From Eulemur rufifrons (Eukaryota > Chordata > Mammalia > Primates > Lemuridae), in assembly GCF_041146395.1 (NCBI RefSeq), contig NC_090990.1:40806001-40870000 (forward strand): 64,000 bases of DNA, given 5' to 3'. Of this stretch, positions 46,771-58,361 are shown in pieces. The notes beneath the pieces are model-generated. The model saw nothing but the letters and a program-made list of their open reading frames with translations. It did no database searches and was not told the DNA's origin. A program made the position numbers and the translations under genes. Position 1 is the stretch's first letter; every line of letters begins with the position of its first letter.

Positions 46771-47840
46771 AATTTTATTACATTTAAGTAAACACTTTAT
46801 TTTGTAAATGAAAAAAAAAAACAAACAAAAACAACTTCTTAAAAGGATTGTCTTCTTCCTGGGAGATCATTTTCTCATCTTTCAGCCATAGCTCGTCTCC
46901 CAGCTCACTTCATCCTGGCTCACACTACCCTCATGCAATCAAAATGATTTTCACTAAGGTTAACAATAGCCACCCTGTTGCTAGAACAATAGGCAACTTT
47001 TTGATCCTCAGCTTGCTCAACTTTCAGCAACATTTCATACGAGGGACACCAGCTTCTTCTCAAAACACTTGCTGCCCTTGGCATTTGTGAAACACATTCT
47101 CCCAGCTTTCTTCCTCTTTCTTTGGCTTCTTCTTAGTATTGTCTGCTGGATTACTCTCCTCTATGTGATCTTTAACTGTAATTTCTAAAGCCTTTTTCCT
47201 AAATCTCTTCCTCTTGTCTCTCTATCCTTTCTTCCCAAGTGAACTCATCCCCACTCATGGCTTCAACAATCATCTGAACAACAATAACACTCAAATCTAT
47301 TCCTTTAGCCCAGTCTTCTGAGACTCAGATTTACATACATATAATTTTTTCTTTTTTCTAGCCACAAGACCACCAGGGAAGATTCATGTATATTGACATT
47401 TCCATTGGAATGTCTAAAAGAGATCCCAAATTCAACTTACTTAAAACCAAACTCCTGATCTCCCATCTGAAAACTGGCCTTTCTACTGTCAATAATGGAA
47501 CCACCTATCCAGAAATACAGCTTCATTCTTAACACCTTCTCTCCAATCTCCCCAAACACCAAGTCCTGTTTATTTTACCCAAACATCTCTCCAGTCTGAA
47601 CATATCTCTCCTTCACCTCCATCATCTAAGTCTAAGCTACCATCACCTCTCCCTTGAATTGTGGCAATGTCCTGCTAATTGGTTTGCATATGCTCCCACG
47701 TGCCTCTTCTCCAATTAATTCTACATAGAATACTTACGATAATCATTGCAAAATTCAGTGTAACCATGTCATCCTTCTGCTTAAATCATGCAGTGACTTC
47801 CTGCTGCCCTGAAAGTCAACAGCAAAATATTTCATGAGGC

Positions 47841-47913
47841 TCGTAGGCCCTGAGATGTAGGCCCTAAGTGATGTAGGCCCCAAGCGATGTAGGCCCTAAG
47901 TGATGTAGGCCCT
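47841..47913 (+). repeat. 16-bp minisatellite inside an L2
   Basis: Four to five copies of a 16-bp unit with the core gatgtaggccctaagt, varying at a few positions, span about 70 bp. Not CRISPR-like: the units touch, without spacers. Confidence 0.85.
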
Positions 47914-48185
47914 GGTCCCCCACTTTAGTCCCAGCTCTTTTCATTCTTCCCATTGCTCAGCCACTGCCACACTGGCTTTCTGACAGCTATTCCTCCTTTT
48001 GTGCTCCTCCTGCTTCAGGATCTGGGAAGTGCTAGTCCCTCTACCTAGAAATCTCTCTCCCCTCGTTTCACCAAATTAACTTAGCAGACTTTTAGATCTC
48101 AGATTAAATGTTCCATCCTCAGGGAATCCTTCTTGAACTCTAGGGTAGATAAGGCCCCTCAGCTAAATGCTGTCATAACAGCCAT

Positions 48186-48803
48186 AGTTTTTTTTTTTTT
48201 AATTTTAAAATATTACATGTCTACAAATATTTTTAGTTACATGTATTGATTCTATTATGCTTGAGTCAGGGTTATAAGTGTGACCATCACCCAGATAGTG
48301 TTCATTGTACCTGTTAGGTAGGTTTTCACCCATCCCTTCCTCTCCACTCTCCCCTGCTTGATTTCCACTGAGTTTTGCTTCCCTCAGTGCCCTTGTGTGC
48401 TCATCAGTTAGTTCTAGTTTAATAGCAAGTACATGTGGTATTTGTTTTTCCATTCTTTAGATATTTCACTTAGGATAATGGTCTCCAGTTCCATCCAAAT
48501 TGTTGCAAAAAGTCTTAATTCATCCTTTCTGCATGGCTGAGTAGTATTCCATGGTATAGTTATGCCACATTTTGTTAATCCATTCATGAATTGATGGGCA
48601 CTTGGGTTGATTCCACAGCTTTGCAATTGTGAATTGTGCTGCAATAAACATTTGAGTGCAGGTGCCTTTTTGATAAAATGACTTCTTTTCCTTTGGGTAA
48701 TTACCCAGTAGTGGGATTGCTGGATCGAATGGTAGGGCTACTTTTACTTCTTTAAGGAATCGCCGTACTGTTTTTCATAGAGGTTGTACTAATGTGCAGT
48801 CCC
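48186..48803 (-). mobile_element. 5'-truncated L1, antisense
   Basis: A T run (48188-48200), then the antisense L1 3' UTR and ORF2 C-terminus: 'ggctgagtagtattccatggtat', 'atgaattgatgggcacttggg', 'tgctgcaataaacatttgagtgcagg'. The word acagccata to the left and acagcccata to the right suggest an eroded target duplication. Confidence 0.85.
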
Positions 48804-49004
48804 ACAGCCCATACTTTTTCTTAGTTATTTTCAGCTTGTAATTGTACCCTTGTATGATTATTTGATTAATGTCTGTCTTCCCCTCTATACTATAATATTC
48901 ATGAGGTCTGAGTCCATTTCTGTTTTCCTCACTATGCCTAGCTCTTAGTGTAGTGCCAGGCACATAGTAGGTATTCAACAGATTCTGAAAGGAAGGAAGC
49001 CTAA

Positions 49005-50985
49005 AGAAACTTTGTAACCTGGAAGGGCCCAGAGGGAAAGCGACTGAGGGTAGGTAGGTTATGACCTTTGGAATGACTCAGGAAAGATATAGATAATCAG
49101 GTGGGTGAGTCATGACAGTGGTGTACCCTGAGAAGGAGAGAACTGAAAGGGCTTTTCAGGGAAAGAGCACCATGTCTAGGGGCACCTTCTGTGCCCCTGT
49201 AAGGCTGAACCATGTGGACAAGCACACTGTTAGTCCTAAGACCTGCTTTGTAGGTGTGGATTTGATGCTAACTGGTTGTGTGTTCTTTCCCCCTTGTTCT
49301 TAGCTTCATCTGTACAATAACAGGGTTGGATTATTATAGCAGTCAGGGCTTTTAGTTGCAAAGAACAAATATTGCCTCAGGGGAAGTGAAGCAGAAAATG
49401 AACTGAAGGAAAGGATATTGGCCAGCTCACAGGATTACCAGGAAGCCCAAAGAGCAAGACCTAGAGAAGGCAAGAAGGAAGACCGCACAGGCAAACCAGG
49501 GCCAGAATCTCAGTGAGGGGCCACACTCTGGCCAGGCCACTGCAGCAGCTATGCTGTAACATGCTGAGTGTCACAGCCTGCACCTGTGCCAGGAGTGGGC
49601 ATCAAACACCCCTACTGGTACCATCGGCCGTGTTGCCCTTGGAAACTGGGTATTGCTGCCTTTACTGCTACCCTTGGAAAGAATTTGCCACTCTCTCTCC
49701 TCCTTTGCATCGCTAACTCTTGAATCAAAAGCCTGAGAAGGTGAATCTGACATAGGTCATATATTAGAGCCCTAGCTGCTGGGGGAATCAGGAAAACAGG
49801 CTTTCTAGAGAAAGAGCCAGGCTGTGCCCCGCAGCTATACTCCTAAGACAGAGAGTTCTCCAGCATAGGAATCAGAGGGTTCAGATACCGGGCAGCCATG
49901 CACATCAAGTGTACAGTACCACGCCATCTTGAAGGCCCCTCCAGTGCCAACAACCCATGTCTCTACCATCACAATGAGAATGGACACAGTCATCACATCA
50001 ACGTCCTTTCCTTTAACCTCAGCAGCCTATAAAAGCTACAGCATTGTCGCTTTGCCACAGAAAACTGTGTTCTGTCTTACAAACCCGTTTCTAGGTACTT
50101 TGGAGACGTACTGTACATGTCATTGCAGTCCGTGTTTAATTGAGCCGCTGAAGCCAGCCTGTTTTTGCTGGCTCCACAGCCCTAAAAATAGGGCATTATT
50201 GAATAGCCCAATAACCTGGTCAGAGCTGTCAGCCTGCAGCGGGCCTGTGTGTTGATTCATATTTTCAGTGGGCAGATGCTCTTTCTATTGGAGTGTCTAT
50301 TTTTAAACTTGCCAAATGTCAATTCTCTTTCAAATGTTGATTCCCATTCTCAAAGACATGCTGGTTTGTTTGTTTTCTTGGCAGAATTAACTCTGCAATG
50401 TAAAAGACACATTTGTCACTAATGGTTCTTTTTGGACTGAAGTAACATTTTTTTATTCTTGTCTATACTCTCTTCTTTTTTATTTGACTGAGAGCTAGGA
50501 GAATTGATGAGAAAGGGACTCTGGAAGTACAGGTTCCAAGATCTTGGAGTAATTTATGCACCTCGTTTTAATGCAATTTCTACCATATCTGCTTCCTTTT
50601 TTTGGCATTCAAAGTAGCCAAGCTGCAGGAGTGAAGCACGCTTTATAAAATCATTCAGTGTGAATAGCTGATTCCAGTTTAATTTGTTACTACTCCAAGG
50701 TAACACAGAGGTGTGAATATAAAGTAACGTGACTGATGCTTTTAAAAGCTCCAGAGATCTTACGTGTCCAAATGAATGCTGAACTCCACAATGAGTCTCC
50801 TTTGGAAGGCATTGCACTGGTCTAACAATATGTTTTTGCTCAAAGCATTTTTGGGATAGTTTTTTCACAATTATCTTCCCAGGTGTGGATCAAGGTCTTG
50901 AATGTCTTCAGTGCTTTGGGAGTGTGGGGCATTAGCTCAAGAGAAGCTGCTTCCCACTCTTTGGCGGTGGGTGTGGGAAGGCGTA
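49005..50985. other. Repeat-poor intergenic block
   Basis: About 2 kb with little I can assign. 'agtcagggcttttagttgcaaagaacaaat' at about 49340 resembles the head of an old repeat. The part 50250-50870 is notably free of recognised repeats. No coding frame is credible. Confidence 0.4.
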
Positions 50986-50989
50986 AATA

Positions 50990-51225
50990 TGGTCACAGTG
51001 GAAAAAGTGTGAGTTTTGGAGTCAGATGACTTGGGTTCAAGTTCTCTCACCTCCCCCCCCCCCCCCCTTACAAGCTTGGTCATGCTACTGGATGGTGCAG
51101 AGCATTAAATTCTTTGTGTGTAAAATGAAGGAAGTGACACCTTCCTTGCAGAGTTGCTGTGAAGGTTAAATAAATTAATGTGGGCAGGGTTCTGGCACCT
51201 GGTAAAAATTCAAAAAGGGTTAATA
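50990..51225 (+). repeat. MIR SINE with a poly-C tract inserted
   Basis: 'gtgagttttggagtcagatgacttgggttcaagttctc' and 'cagagttgctgtgaaggttaaataaattaatg' are MIR landmarks, with 'tctggcacctggtaaaaattc' at the end. A C homopolymer lies between head and core. Confidence 0.8.
51053..51067 (+). repeat. 15-base C homopolymer
   Basis: A run of 15 C sits where the MIR core would normally continue. Like the 21-G run, it may be an unstable or unreliable position in the assembly. Confidence 0.85.
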
Positions 51226-51239
51226 CTCTTCTCTCCTCC

Positions 51240-51840
51240 ACTATTCTTCTTACTGCACTCTGTCTCCAGCCAAATCAAGCTGCTTTATTGTCCCTGAATC
51301 CTTAGCAATGCTTCTCCCTAAAGTTGATCCCGTCTTTAATGTCCCCTTTTCCATCTTTGTATGTCCAAGTCCTATTTCTCCTTTAAGGTCTGGCTCAAAT
51401 GAAAATAATACTAATAAACAGAAAGGTTAAGCAGTGTACCCAAGGACTTACAACTCTCATGTGAGTGGCAGAGCCAGACTTTGGGCTCAGGCTGCCAGAT
51501 GCTGGTGTCTACACTCTATAATGTCAACCCTACAACATCAAGCTACATTACCGACTTGTGTAAATGCCTCTACAAATTCTACCTTCTCCATGAAGCTTTC
51601 CAGAGCTCTCACTTAGAAAAACCCTCTTTTGCCTTCAAATCCCATATGTTCCATTTACAAAGTTTTCCTTTGTAATGAAACATATATCTTTCCACATGAT
51701 ATTACAATAATTTGGTTACTGGTCTTATGTCCTCGCTGAAATGAATGCTCAGTAGTGTTATTTTTTTTCATGTACTCTTCTTAGTACCTTGTATAACCTG
51801 TTGTAGGTTCTTAAGAATAGTCGTTGAGTGAATTACTTAA
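51240..51840 (+). repeat. L2 LINE with an inserted antisense MIR
   Basis: L2-type sequence in about 51240-51410 and 51565-51840 ('tctccatgaagctttccagagctctcac', 'atatctttccacatgatattacaat', 'taggttcttaagaatagtcgttgagtgaa') is separated by an antisense MIR at about 51415-51525 ('agaaaggttaagcagtgtacccaaggactt'). Confidence 0.6.
51415..51525 (-). repeat. MIR fragment, antisense
   Basis: 'gaaaggttaagcagtgtacccaaggacttacaac', 'gtgagtggcagagccagactttgggctcaggc' are antisense MIR core and head. Confidence 0.7.
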
Positions 51841-51844
51841 AAAT

Positions 51845-52070
51845 ACAAATCTGATGGAATCTCTCCTCTGCTTAAAATGTTCCATTTCCTTTAAGATAAA
51901 AACTAAAATCCTCAACATGGCTACAAGCTCCTGAGCAATGAGTCTCCCACCTGCTAGCTTCACCTGGTCCCACTGCCCCTAGCTCACAACTGTTCAGCTA
52001 TCAGTGGCTTCCTGTCCACTCTTTGAGCCACCTTCCCTATTCAGGACCTTCCCACTCACCTTCCCTCTCC
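51845..52070 (+). repeat. L2 LINE fragment
   Basis: 'atctctcctctgcttaaaatgttcc', 'aaaactaaaatcctcaacatggctacaag', and 'cacctggtcccactgcccctagctc' follow L2 ORF2 C-terminal order. Confidence 0.65.
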
Positions 52071-52079
52071 CGGGAAGGC

Positions 52080-52690
52080 TAGGCTCTCTTTCCCCCTAGA
52101 CTCCAGACCTTGGCTCCTGTCATGACTGTTCTGTGATCTACCCTTTTTGCATTGCCTCTGGGTGCCTCTGCCTTGTTTGGGAATGGATGTGTTACTTTTG
52201 GCCAGGCCTGCCCAGCCCCGTGAGAAGGGACCAACCTATTGGCCCTGACTCAGCGCTCACTTTCCTGGTGGGAAAGGCAGGCTGGCTGATGTTTGGGGGC
52301 CTGGGCCTGACCTCTGCAGGGGACTCTGGGGCAACAAAGCCCTCTTGTCCTGTCCACCTTGCCCTGTCGCGGAGGTGAGCTCTGACTCCACACCAGAGAT
52401 TGATCCTGACAGGGGTGTTTTCTGAAGGGACTTGTACCCTTCATCTCTCCTTGGCTCATACACTCTGACTGCCAGCAGGCCTGGCTCAAAGCCATCTTGG
52501 CAAAGAGGAATTTTTACAGCCTGCTTGGTTTAATTTTATTTTCTTCCCACCTAATCCCAGGCAGAAATATCTCCTAACAGCTTTTATATCATGGGAGGTA
52601 GGATGGGGGAGTCGTGCAGGGAAGGAAAGAGATCAAGGCAAGGACAACTAAATTGGGAATAGGTCATTTCTTCACTTAATAATAATATGT
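52080..52690. other. Intergenic stretch, no gene seen
   Basis: Moderately GC-rich around 52150-52400, with short open frames on both strands (52133-52378 plus, 52250-52495 minus) and no recognised similarity or repeat. Confidence 0.45.
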
Positions 52691-52694
52691 TAGT

Positions 52695-52910
52695 TTTATA
52701 ATAATAGGTAACATTTACTAAACATCTAGTAGGTCCTGGGTACTGTACTAATAATTTGTACATATATTAGCTCATTTAATTTTCTTAATTATATCCCTTT
52801 GAGTTAGGTCCTATTATTACTCCCACTTTATAGATTAGAAAGTTGAGGCTTGCGAGGCTAAGAAATTGCCCAAGGTTAGTAAGCAGCAGAGGTGGGTTTA
52901 TAGCTGAAGA
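52695..52910 (-). repeat. MIR, antisense
   Basis: Long, clear antisense MIR: 'ataggtaacatttactaaaca', 'tcctgggtactgtactaat', 'tagctcatttaattttc', 'actttatagattagaaagttgaggctt', 'aagaaattgcccaaggttag'. Confidence 0.8.
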
Positions 52911-53114
52911 TAGGGGAGCCCTTGATGAATTTTTTGCCTTGGGAATGAGAATATAAAAAAATCACATTGTGGCTTCCAGTGCAGGGTCCATCAAAGAATG
53001 ATCATCAAAACAGCAGATTCTAGGGAGATCCACGCTTGACTCTTGGTATTCCCGGCTGTCCACATGTCAATGATTCCTTTTTAGACGCTTATTCCAGCTC
53101 GCTGGGCAGCAGCT

Positions 53115-53365
53115 TGGTGGAAAAGAGAGAACGTGAGCTTTGGAGTCACGTAGACCTCAACTTGAAACAGAACTCAGCCTCTCCTACCTGTGCAGCCCAA
53201 TACAGTTTATGTAATGCCACCAGGACTTAGTTTTCTCATCTTTAAAATGGTGCTGTGATTCATGACTCATAGGGATGTGAAGATTACGTCAGAAAACACA
53301 ATAAAGCATCTTGCAGTGTGCCTGTCACGTAGGTAGTGACCAATGAATGGTAGCTCTTAATATAG
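53115..53365 (+). repeat. MIR SINE
   Basis: 'gtgagctttggagtcacgtagacctcaacttgaa', 'ttagttttctcatctttaaaatgg', 'agggatgtgaagattacg', 'cagtgtgcctgtcacgtaggtag' occur in MIR order. Confidence 0.75.
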
Positions 53366-53570
53366 TACCAATGTGGAGAGATGCCCCAAATACTCTTATT
53401 AGCCTCCCTCCCATATTTTATTATAACTGAGAATTCTATCATTAACATTTGCCCTAAGGTACGCTGTCTCTGGAAGGCCCTATTAAAAGGAAAATACCAT
53501 CAAGGGAAAACACATTAAACTATGATCAATTTAAATGATTACATCTTAATTCATAATGAAGCTATACATA

Positions 53571-54074
53571 CAGTCTCTGACTTCACGATGGTTCAACTTT
53601 TGATTTTTTGACTTTACTATGGGGTGAAAGTGATATCCATTCAGCAGAAACTGTACTTTTTTGAATTTTAATCTTTTCCCGGGCTAGGAGTCTGCGATTC
53701 AATACTGTCTCGCGATGCTGGATGTTTGCCGGGAACCGTGGCTCCCAGAACCATGCGCCATCACGAGAGGAAACAGACAACACTCTGCAGTGTACTGTGT
53801 TGCCAGCGTTGTTTGGGTATCGTGTTTTCACATCCCATTATGTCTACAAACATCTGTGTACTATATTCAACACCTGATTATAAAATAGGCTTTGCGTTAG
53901 ATGATTTTGCCCAGCTGTAGGCCAATGGAAGTGTTCTAAGCACATGTAAGGTACACCAGGCAAAGCTATTCTGTTTGCTAGGTTAGGTGTATTAAATACA
54001 TTCTCACTTAGGATATTTTCCACCTACAATGGGTTTATTGGGACATAACCCCATTGTACATTGAGGAGCATCTG
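53571..54074. mobile_element. Tigger-family DNA transposon, nonautonomous
   Basis: It starts CAGTCTCTGACTTCACGATGG and ends with the complementary 'cattgtacattgaggagcatctg'. Inside are 'tttgactttactatggggtgaaag', 'aatcttttcccgggctag', 'tactgtgttgccagcgttgtttgg' and 'ttaggtgtattaaataca'. The left flank is TA. No transposase frame remains. Confidence 0.8.
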
Positions 54075-54116
54075 TGTATTGTGTAAGCTTTCTGGAAAGT
54101 AAGACGGTAACTTGCA

Positions 54117-54135
54117 AAAAAAAAAAAAAAAAAAA
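54117..54135 (+). repeat. A homopolymer
   Basis: A run of about 19 A. No SINE body lies to its left apart from the Tigger end. Confidence 0.75.
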
Positions 54136-54144
54136 GCCTTAAGT

Positions 54145-54390
54145 TAGTAATACTAACAACAGCTGCCTCCATTTAGTTAGGGTCTATTATGGTTCCATGT
54201 CTTTTATTTTATTGTTAATCCTTGTAACTGCCCGGTGGGAATGGTATTATTATCATTTGATTTATGAGGCTTACGAAGAGATTAAGCGACATGTCTAAAG
54301 CTGCCTGAGAGTAAGCGGCGGAGAGAGGATTTAAATCCAGGCCTCACTCCAGTATCTGAGCTTTCCCCACTAAGCCTTTCCACTCTTGGC
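54145..54390 (-). repeat. MIR, antisense
   Basis: 'cttgtaactgcccggtgggaatggtattattatc', 'tatgaggcttacgaagagattaag', 'taagcggcggagagaggatttaaatccaggc' follow the antisense MIR order almost to full length. Confidence 0.8.
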
Positions 54391-54394
54391 CTGG

Positions 54395-55100
54395 CAGTTC
54401 CACATTTGGGAAAATATTCTCCATAAATAATTGAAAAAGAAAAGATTGTTTATTAAAACAAAACCCCCCACATATTCATAGCTACGTTATTTTTACCACC
54501 CAGCTCTATAACCCCAGACTGGAACGGGGAGCGGCCAGCACCCACACGTTCACATCACGTGCAGGCGGCGACAGACACATGCACGCGTGACGTCCACAGA
54601 GAACACCTGAAACTCTATCTGGTGAAAAGGATGAGATTCAAAACAGTACCACAGAGAGAAGGTACACACGTCTCAGAATTAGGCAGAACTGATGTCTGTA
54701 CACTAATAAGGACCAGAAGTATTGATAGGGGTATGCAAATGATTAGAGTATGAATCTTCCTTGCTGTCGTATTTTGGGGCAGAGAGGTTTAAATATTGTA
54801 TTCAATCAAAAAGAAAAAAGAAACAGAAAGAAAGCATACTTACCCAAGTTTTAAAAAAGGAGATTTTTTTTTTTTTAAACTCTAGATTTAAGCAGTAAAA
54901 CCAGCTTCTTGAAAACACTGAAACAAAAAATAACTACTATCTTAAAGAGGGTTGTATTTATTAGTGTTTCCTTACCTGGAAATTGAGAATTCTTAGGAGT
55001 GTACTAAGATTGTGGTAGAGGGGCTCCAAATTTTCACTGTATTTCACAAAACATGGTGGAAATTGTATGCTTTACCTGCAATGCTTAATCACCTTGGCAA
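54395..55100. other. Intergenic stretch, possible L1 remnant
   Basis: 'aaaatattctccataaataattgaaa' and 'ctctataaccccagactggaacgg' at 54415-54530 weakly suggest the L1 ORF2/3' UTR junction. The rest is AT-rich and unassigned. Confidence 0.35.
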
Positions 55101-55104
55101 TAGT

Positions 55105-55315
55105 TTGATATAATGAAAGGACATAAGAGCTTGGGCTTTGTTATCAGATCACCTGGGTTTGAATCCCAGCACTGTTACCTACTTGCCATGTGATCCCAGG
55201 CAAGCTAATCTCTCCTGTCGGCTTGCCTGTAAAAGGGGATTAATAATAATGCCTACCTCAATGGGTTACTACCTGGCACACGGTAAGTTTTCCATAAACA
55301 TTAGCTGTTATTTAA
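55105..55315 (+). repeat. MIR SINE
   Basis: 'gagcttgggctttgttatcagatcacctgggtttgaatcccag' is a well preserved MIR head, followed by the core and 'taataataatgcctacctcaatggg', ending near 'aacattagctg'. Confidence 0.88.
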
Positions 55316-55319
55316 TCAT

Positions 55320-56445
55320 AAAGCTGCTTAGCTTTGATCTGGAATTATATCAATTCAGCACGAATTTTATCTCAAGCAAATAAGAAGTGCTGATTGACAA
55401 TTACACAAGCTTTGTTGCCAAAATGTGGAAAAATAAATTAACTGTGAGTAAATGCATTTTGATCAATAAAATCTTTCAGAAATATGGGTGAGAGGAAGGA
55501 GAGAGAAGAGAGGTTCTGGGGATCGTTGGCAACACAATCTAAGGATGGATACACAAGATGGATAAGTTTTCATAAGGGCAAGAGGAACGGGAGGCCTGGG
55601 CTGAGAACAGAGGTAAAAGCCGAAGCCACAAGCCGAAGCCACCACAGGCTTTTGCCAGAATCAGAGAGAGAGGGTGAAGTTTTGTTTAGGCCTGACCCTT
55701 CTTGAAGATAGATCATTGTCCTCCTTGACTCTCCGCGCTGTGGTTAGATTGCGACACCTGAACCCAAACCAGGACTTGCAGGGGTGCAAATGTGTTTTAC
55801 GAAGCAGTTGTGCAACCTAGAGACCAGCTGGGGCTCCCTGTCCCTGGGAAGTTGGGTTCACCTTGACCTGAACCCAAACACCACAGTCCATGACGTCACA
55901 AGTCCTCTGGGCAATTTCTCTCTGCCTCTGATCTCTTCCTCTAACTCTCTGCTTTGTCTCACCTGCCTTGAGTCAGTTCAGAGGCAAAGCTTCAATCCAC
56001 ATTCACGGATTCTTCCATCAGCTTGGTTATGTGCTGAAGATGGACAAGGGCAGATACTGCAGGTGGGCGGCACATCCCAGCCACCAAGCTTTCTGCCTGC
56101 CCCCAGTTCCATTTCTTCCATTCTTCTGGCCTCTTTCCCTTTCCTCCCTCTGGCCCTCACACAAATACCTCATTCGGGGGAGACAACCCAACCCAAGTAC
56201 TTAGCCATGTATTTTGCCAACTGAGATAGTTTACCCATCCTAAGAGGCAGTCTGCTCAAAATGCTTTCTCATTCACATAACAGTTAGGAGTATTAGGCCA
56301 AAACAACATTGGTGGGACTATATTTTATGCAAAAAATTGTTTAAAAACAATACATAATTATAAAAATTATAAAAATGCTTATAAATAAACAGTGGCCTAC
56401 CAGTGGAGTTTTGATGAATGAGAACCCCAGTGGTGGTGGGGACTT
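55320..56445. other. Intergenic stretch, no gene seen
   Basis: Mixed unique-looking sequence. The 146-codon open frame at 55784-56224 (plus) has biased Ser/Leu/Pro composition and no recognised domain. A short tandem, 'agccgaagccaca', lies at about 55617-55642. Confidence 0.4.
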
Positions 56446-56449
56446 AGGA

Positions 56450-56970
56450 CTAAGGGGAAGGCTATGGGTAGCCATTGAAGAATCTCAGTAGATTAAAGCC
56501 TCTAGACACGTGTCCTTTGGAAGGTCACTCTATACCTGGGGAAGTGACGGGGCGGGGGGGAAAGGGGGACGCAAAAGTGGATGCAAGGGAAGCACAGGTG
56601 GGAGACAAGAGGCTCTGGGATGAGGCTGTGGGTGGCCGTGGAATGGAGGGATGGATTCAGGAGGTGGAGCTTGCCAGTTGTAAAACCGAAAGTCCTACAT
56701 GCTGTGAAACCAGCACACGGGGTGGTGGTTCTTATCTAAGCTTATGGCTTGAGAGAGCAATGGCTTGAGGGGTTAGCAAGGCCATTCACGAGAATGAAGA
56801 ACACAGAAGGAAGCGGTTGGTGGTGTGATAGGGTGGGAGGGGAGGTGGTGTTTGTTGATAACAGAGTCTTAAATAAAACGTGTCTGTGGTGCCTGTGGGG
56901 TATCCAAGTCAACACTGTAGCCTTGTGGGCAGATGAGAGGTCAAGACGGGTGATAAAGCCTTGATGATGA
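56450..56970 (-). repeat. L2 LINE, antisense
   Basis: 'aggctatgggtagccattgaagaatctcag', 'caggtgggagacaagaggctc', 'gtctgtggtgcctgtggggtatccaagtc' are antisense L2 ORF2 landmarks in order. Confidence 0.6.
56549..56568 (+). other. Predicted G-quadruplex motif
   Basis: G-tracts of 4, 7 and 5 bases are separated by one C and by AAA. The 7-base tract can supply two runs, giving four tracts of at least three G. Confidence 0.6.
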
Positions 56971-57014
56971 TAAACCGATGATCACAACCGCCACGTAAAA
57001 AAACCAGGCACGAT

Positions 57015-57240
57015 TACTGAGTGCTTACTGTGAGCCTGGTCCTGGTCTAAATACTTGGTTTCATTTCATCCCCAGAGCAATGCTATGAAGCAGGAATTAT
57101 TATCTCCATTTTACAGTTGAGGAAACTGAGGCACAGAGATGCTAAGGAACTTGTTCAAGGTCAAAAGTCAAAAAGTTAGTCAGCGGAGGAGCTGGGGCAC
57201 ACATCTCTGGCCAAAGATATTCTTTTAGACATGTTTTACC
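57015..57240 (-). repeat. MIR, antisense
   Basis: 'ttactgagtgcttactgtgagcctgg', 'caatgctatgaagcaggaattattatctccattttacag', 'aggaaactgaggcacagagatgc' read as well preserved antisense MIR. Confidence 0.88.
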
Positions 57241-57765
57241 ATAGCAAAACATTAGAAACACCCTAGTAGGGCGAATAGTTAGAAAATTAGGATGTACCCA
57301 TCAAGAGAAAGGCGTGTGCTCAGTTTGTCCCCTGATCCCACCCCAAGAGAAAGAATGCCACCCTCTTCTCGTTCTCTGTCCCTTGCAGAAGCTCTAGCTG
57401 CACCAGTTTTGTTTTTTCTGCCTCTGCGATGTCAGAAAGGGCGAGCAAGTATGAGGGGGATATTGACGACAGGGGCACTGAAGCAGCTGTGTCATCTCAA
57501 GGCAGTGGAAGAGAGAAAAAGGGAAACTTTAAAAGACATATTCATATAGCGTCAATCCCCTTCACAGTGTTAGAAAACAAACAAAGGGCTTGAGTTCTTT
57601 AGCAATCACTTTCTTGTTGCTAAACTTGGTTTCTGTTACAGTGGCAGCACTTTGGGACAGGGCCTGGTGATGAGTTTACTTACATTGCCACGGCATTGTC
57701 ACAGCATCAGAGGTGATGCAGCATCTAGGCCGAGGGGGCTCTAGAAGCCACCTGAACAGGAAGGG
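57240..57765. other. Intergenic stretch, no gene seen
   Basis: An 85-codon frame at 57292-57549 has no recognised similarity. No repeat body seen. Confidence 0.4.
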
Positions 57766-57769
57766 CAAG

Positions 57770-58345
57770 GGAATCACCAGGTGCTGAGAATTTACTGTGT
57801 GCCAGGTGCTGGAATCCAATTCAGACAGGGATAAGCCACAGCCCTGGCATGCTGGGAGCTTTGAGCTTAGTGGTGGAGACAGAAAGACGCAAACAGTTTC
57901 ACTTTAATGCAGAACATGGATACGACTGGTCTACACAGCAGGATGCATAGGCAAGGAGAAGCTCCCCTTAGCTTGGCAGTGGAGGGGTGAGGCTGTCAAA
58001 CAAGGCTTCCTGGAGGAAGCTGAATTAAGTCTTGAGGGAAGAGAGAAGGCAGGAAGAGGAAGATGTTCCAGAAAAAGGGACCTGCATGGGCAAAGATGGT
58101 GAGGCAGGAAAGAGCCTAGTGTGCACGAGGAATGACCAGCAAGTCATTGTGACCAGAAGAGCAAGTCTAAGACAGAGAGAGGAGCCCGTGGGGCTGGGGA
58201 GGAAGGGCCACACCCAGGACCTTGGTTGGCATCCTCTGGGCCAGCAGAGCCCCAGGAGGGCTTTTAAGCAAGGGTGCAATCAGTCAGATCTGTGCTTTAA
58301 ATAAACCACCCTGGAGGCCAGTGTGGGGAGGAAGGTGCACCCTGA
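57770..58345 (-). repeat. L2-like LINE, antisense
   Basis: 'gctgagaatttactgtgtgccaggtgctgg', 'aagccacagccctggcatgc', 'gcttcctggaggaagctgaat', 'gcatgggcaaagatggtgaggc', 'agggcttttaagcaagggtgcaatcagtcag' follow the antisense L2 layout. Confidence 0.6.
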
Positions 58346-58361
58346 GAAACCGGCTTGGGAG

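Larger units (their letters stand above)
46850..49000 (+). repeat. L2 LINE, long copy, split by an L1
   Basis: An L2 copy of about 1.5 kb. L2 ORF2-derived sequence runs from about 46850 ('tcttcttcctgggagatc') through 'ccaagtgaactcatccccactcatggcttcaa' to 'cagactttt... gattaaatgttcc' at about 48110 and 'cccctcagctaaatgctgtc' at 48165. It resumes at 48804 and ends 'agtgccaggcacatagtaggtattcaacagattctg'. The interruption is an L1. Confidence 0.75.

Noticed and set aside
47841..47913. CRISPR-like array
   Set aside because: The 16-bp units are contiguous with no spacers, and the setting is a mammalian L2 relic.
55784..56224. 146-codon plus-strand frame
   Set aside because: Low-complexity Ser/Leu/Pro composition, no domain, no promoter or splice signals, and a second open frame overlaps it in another register.
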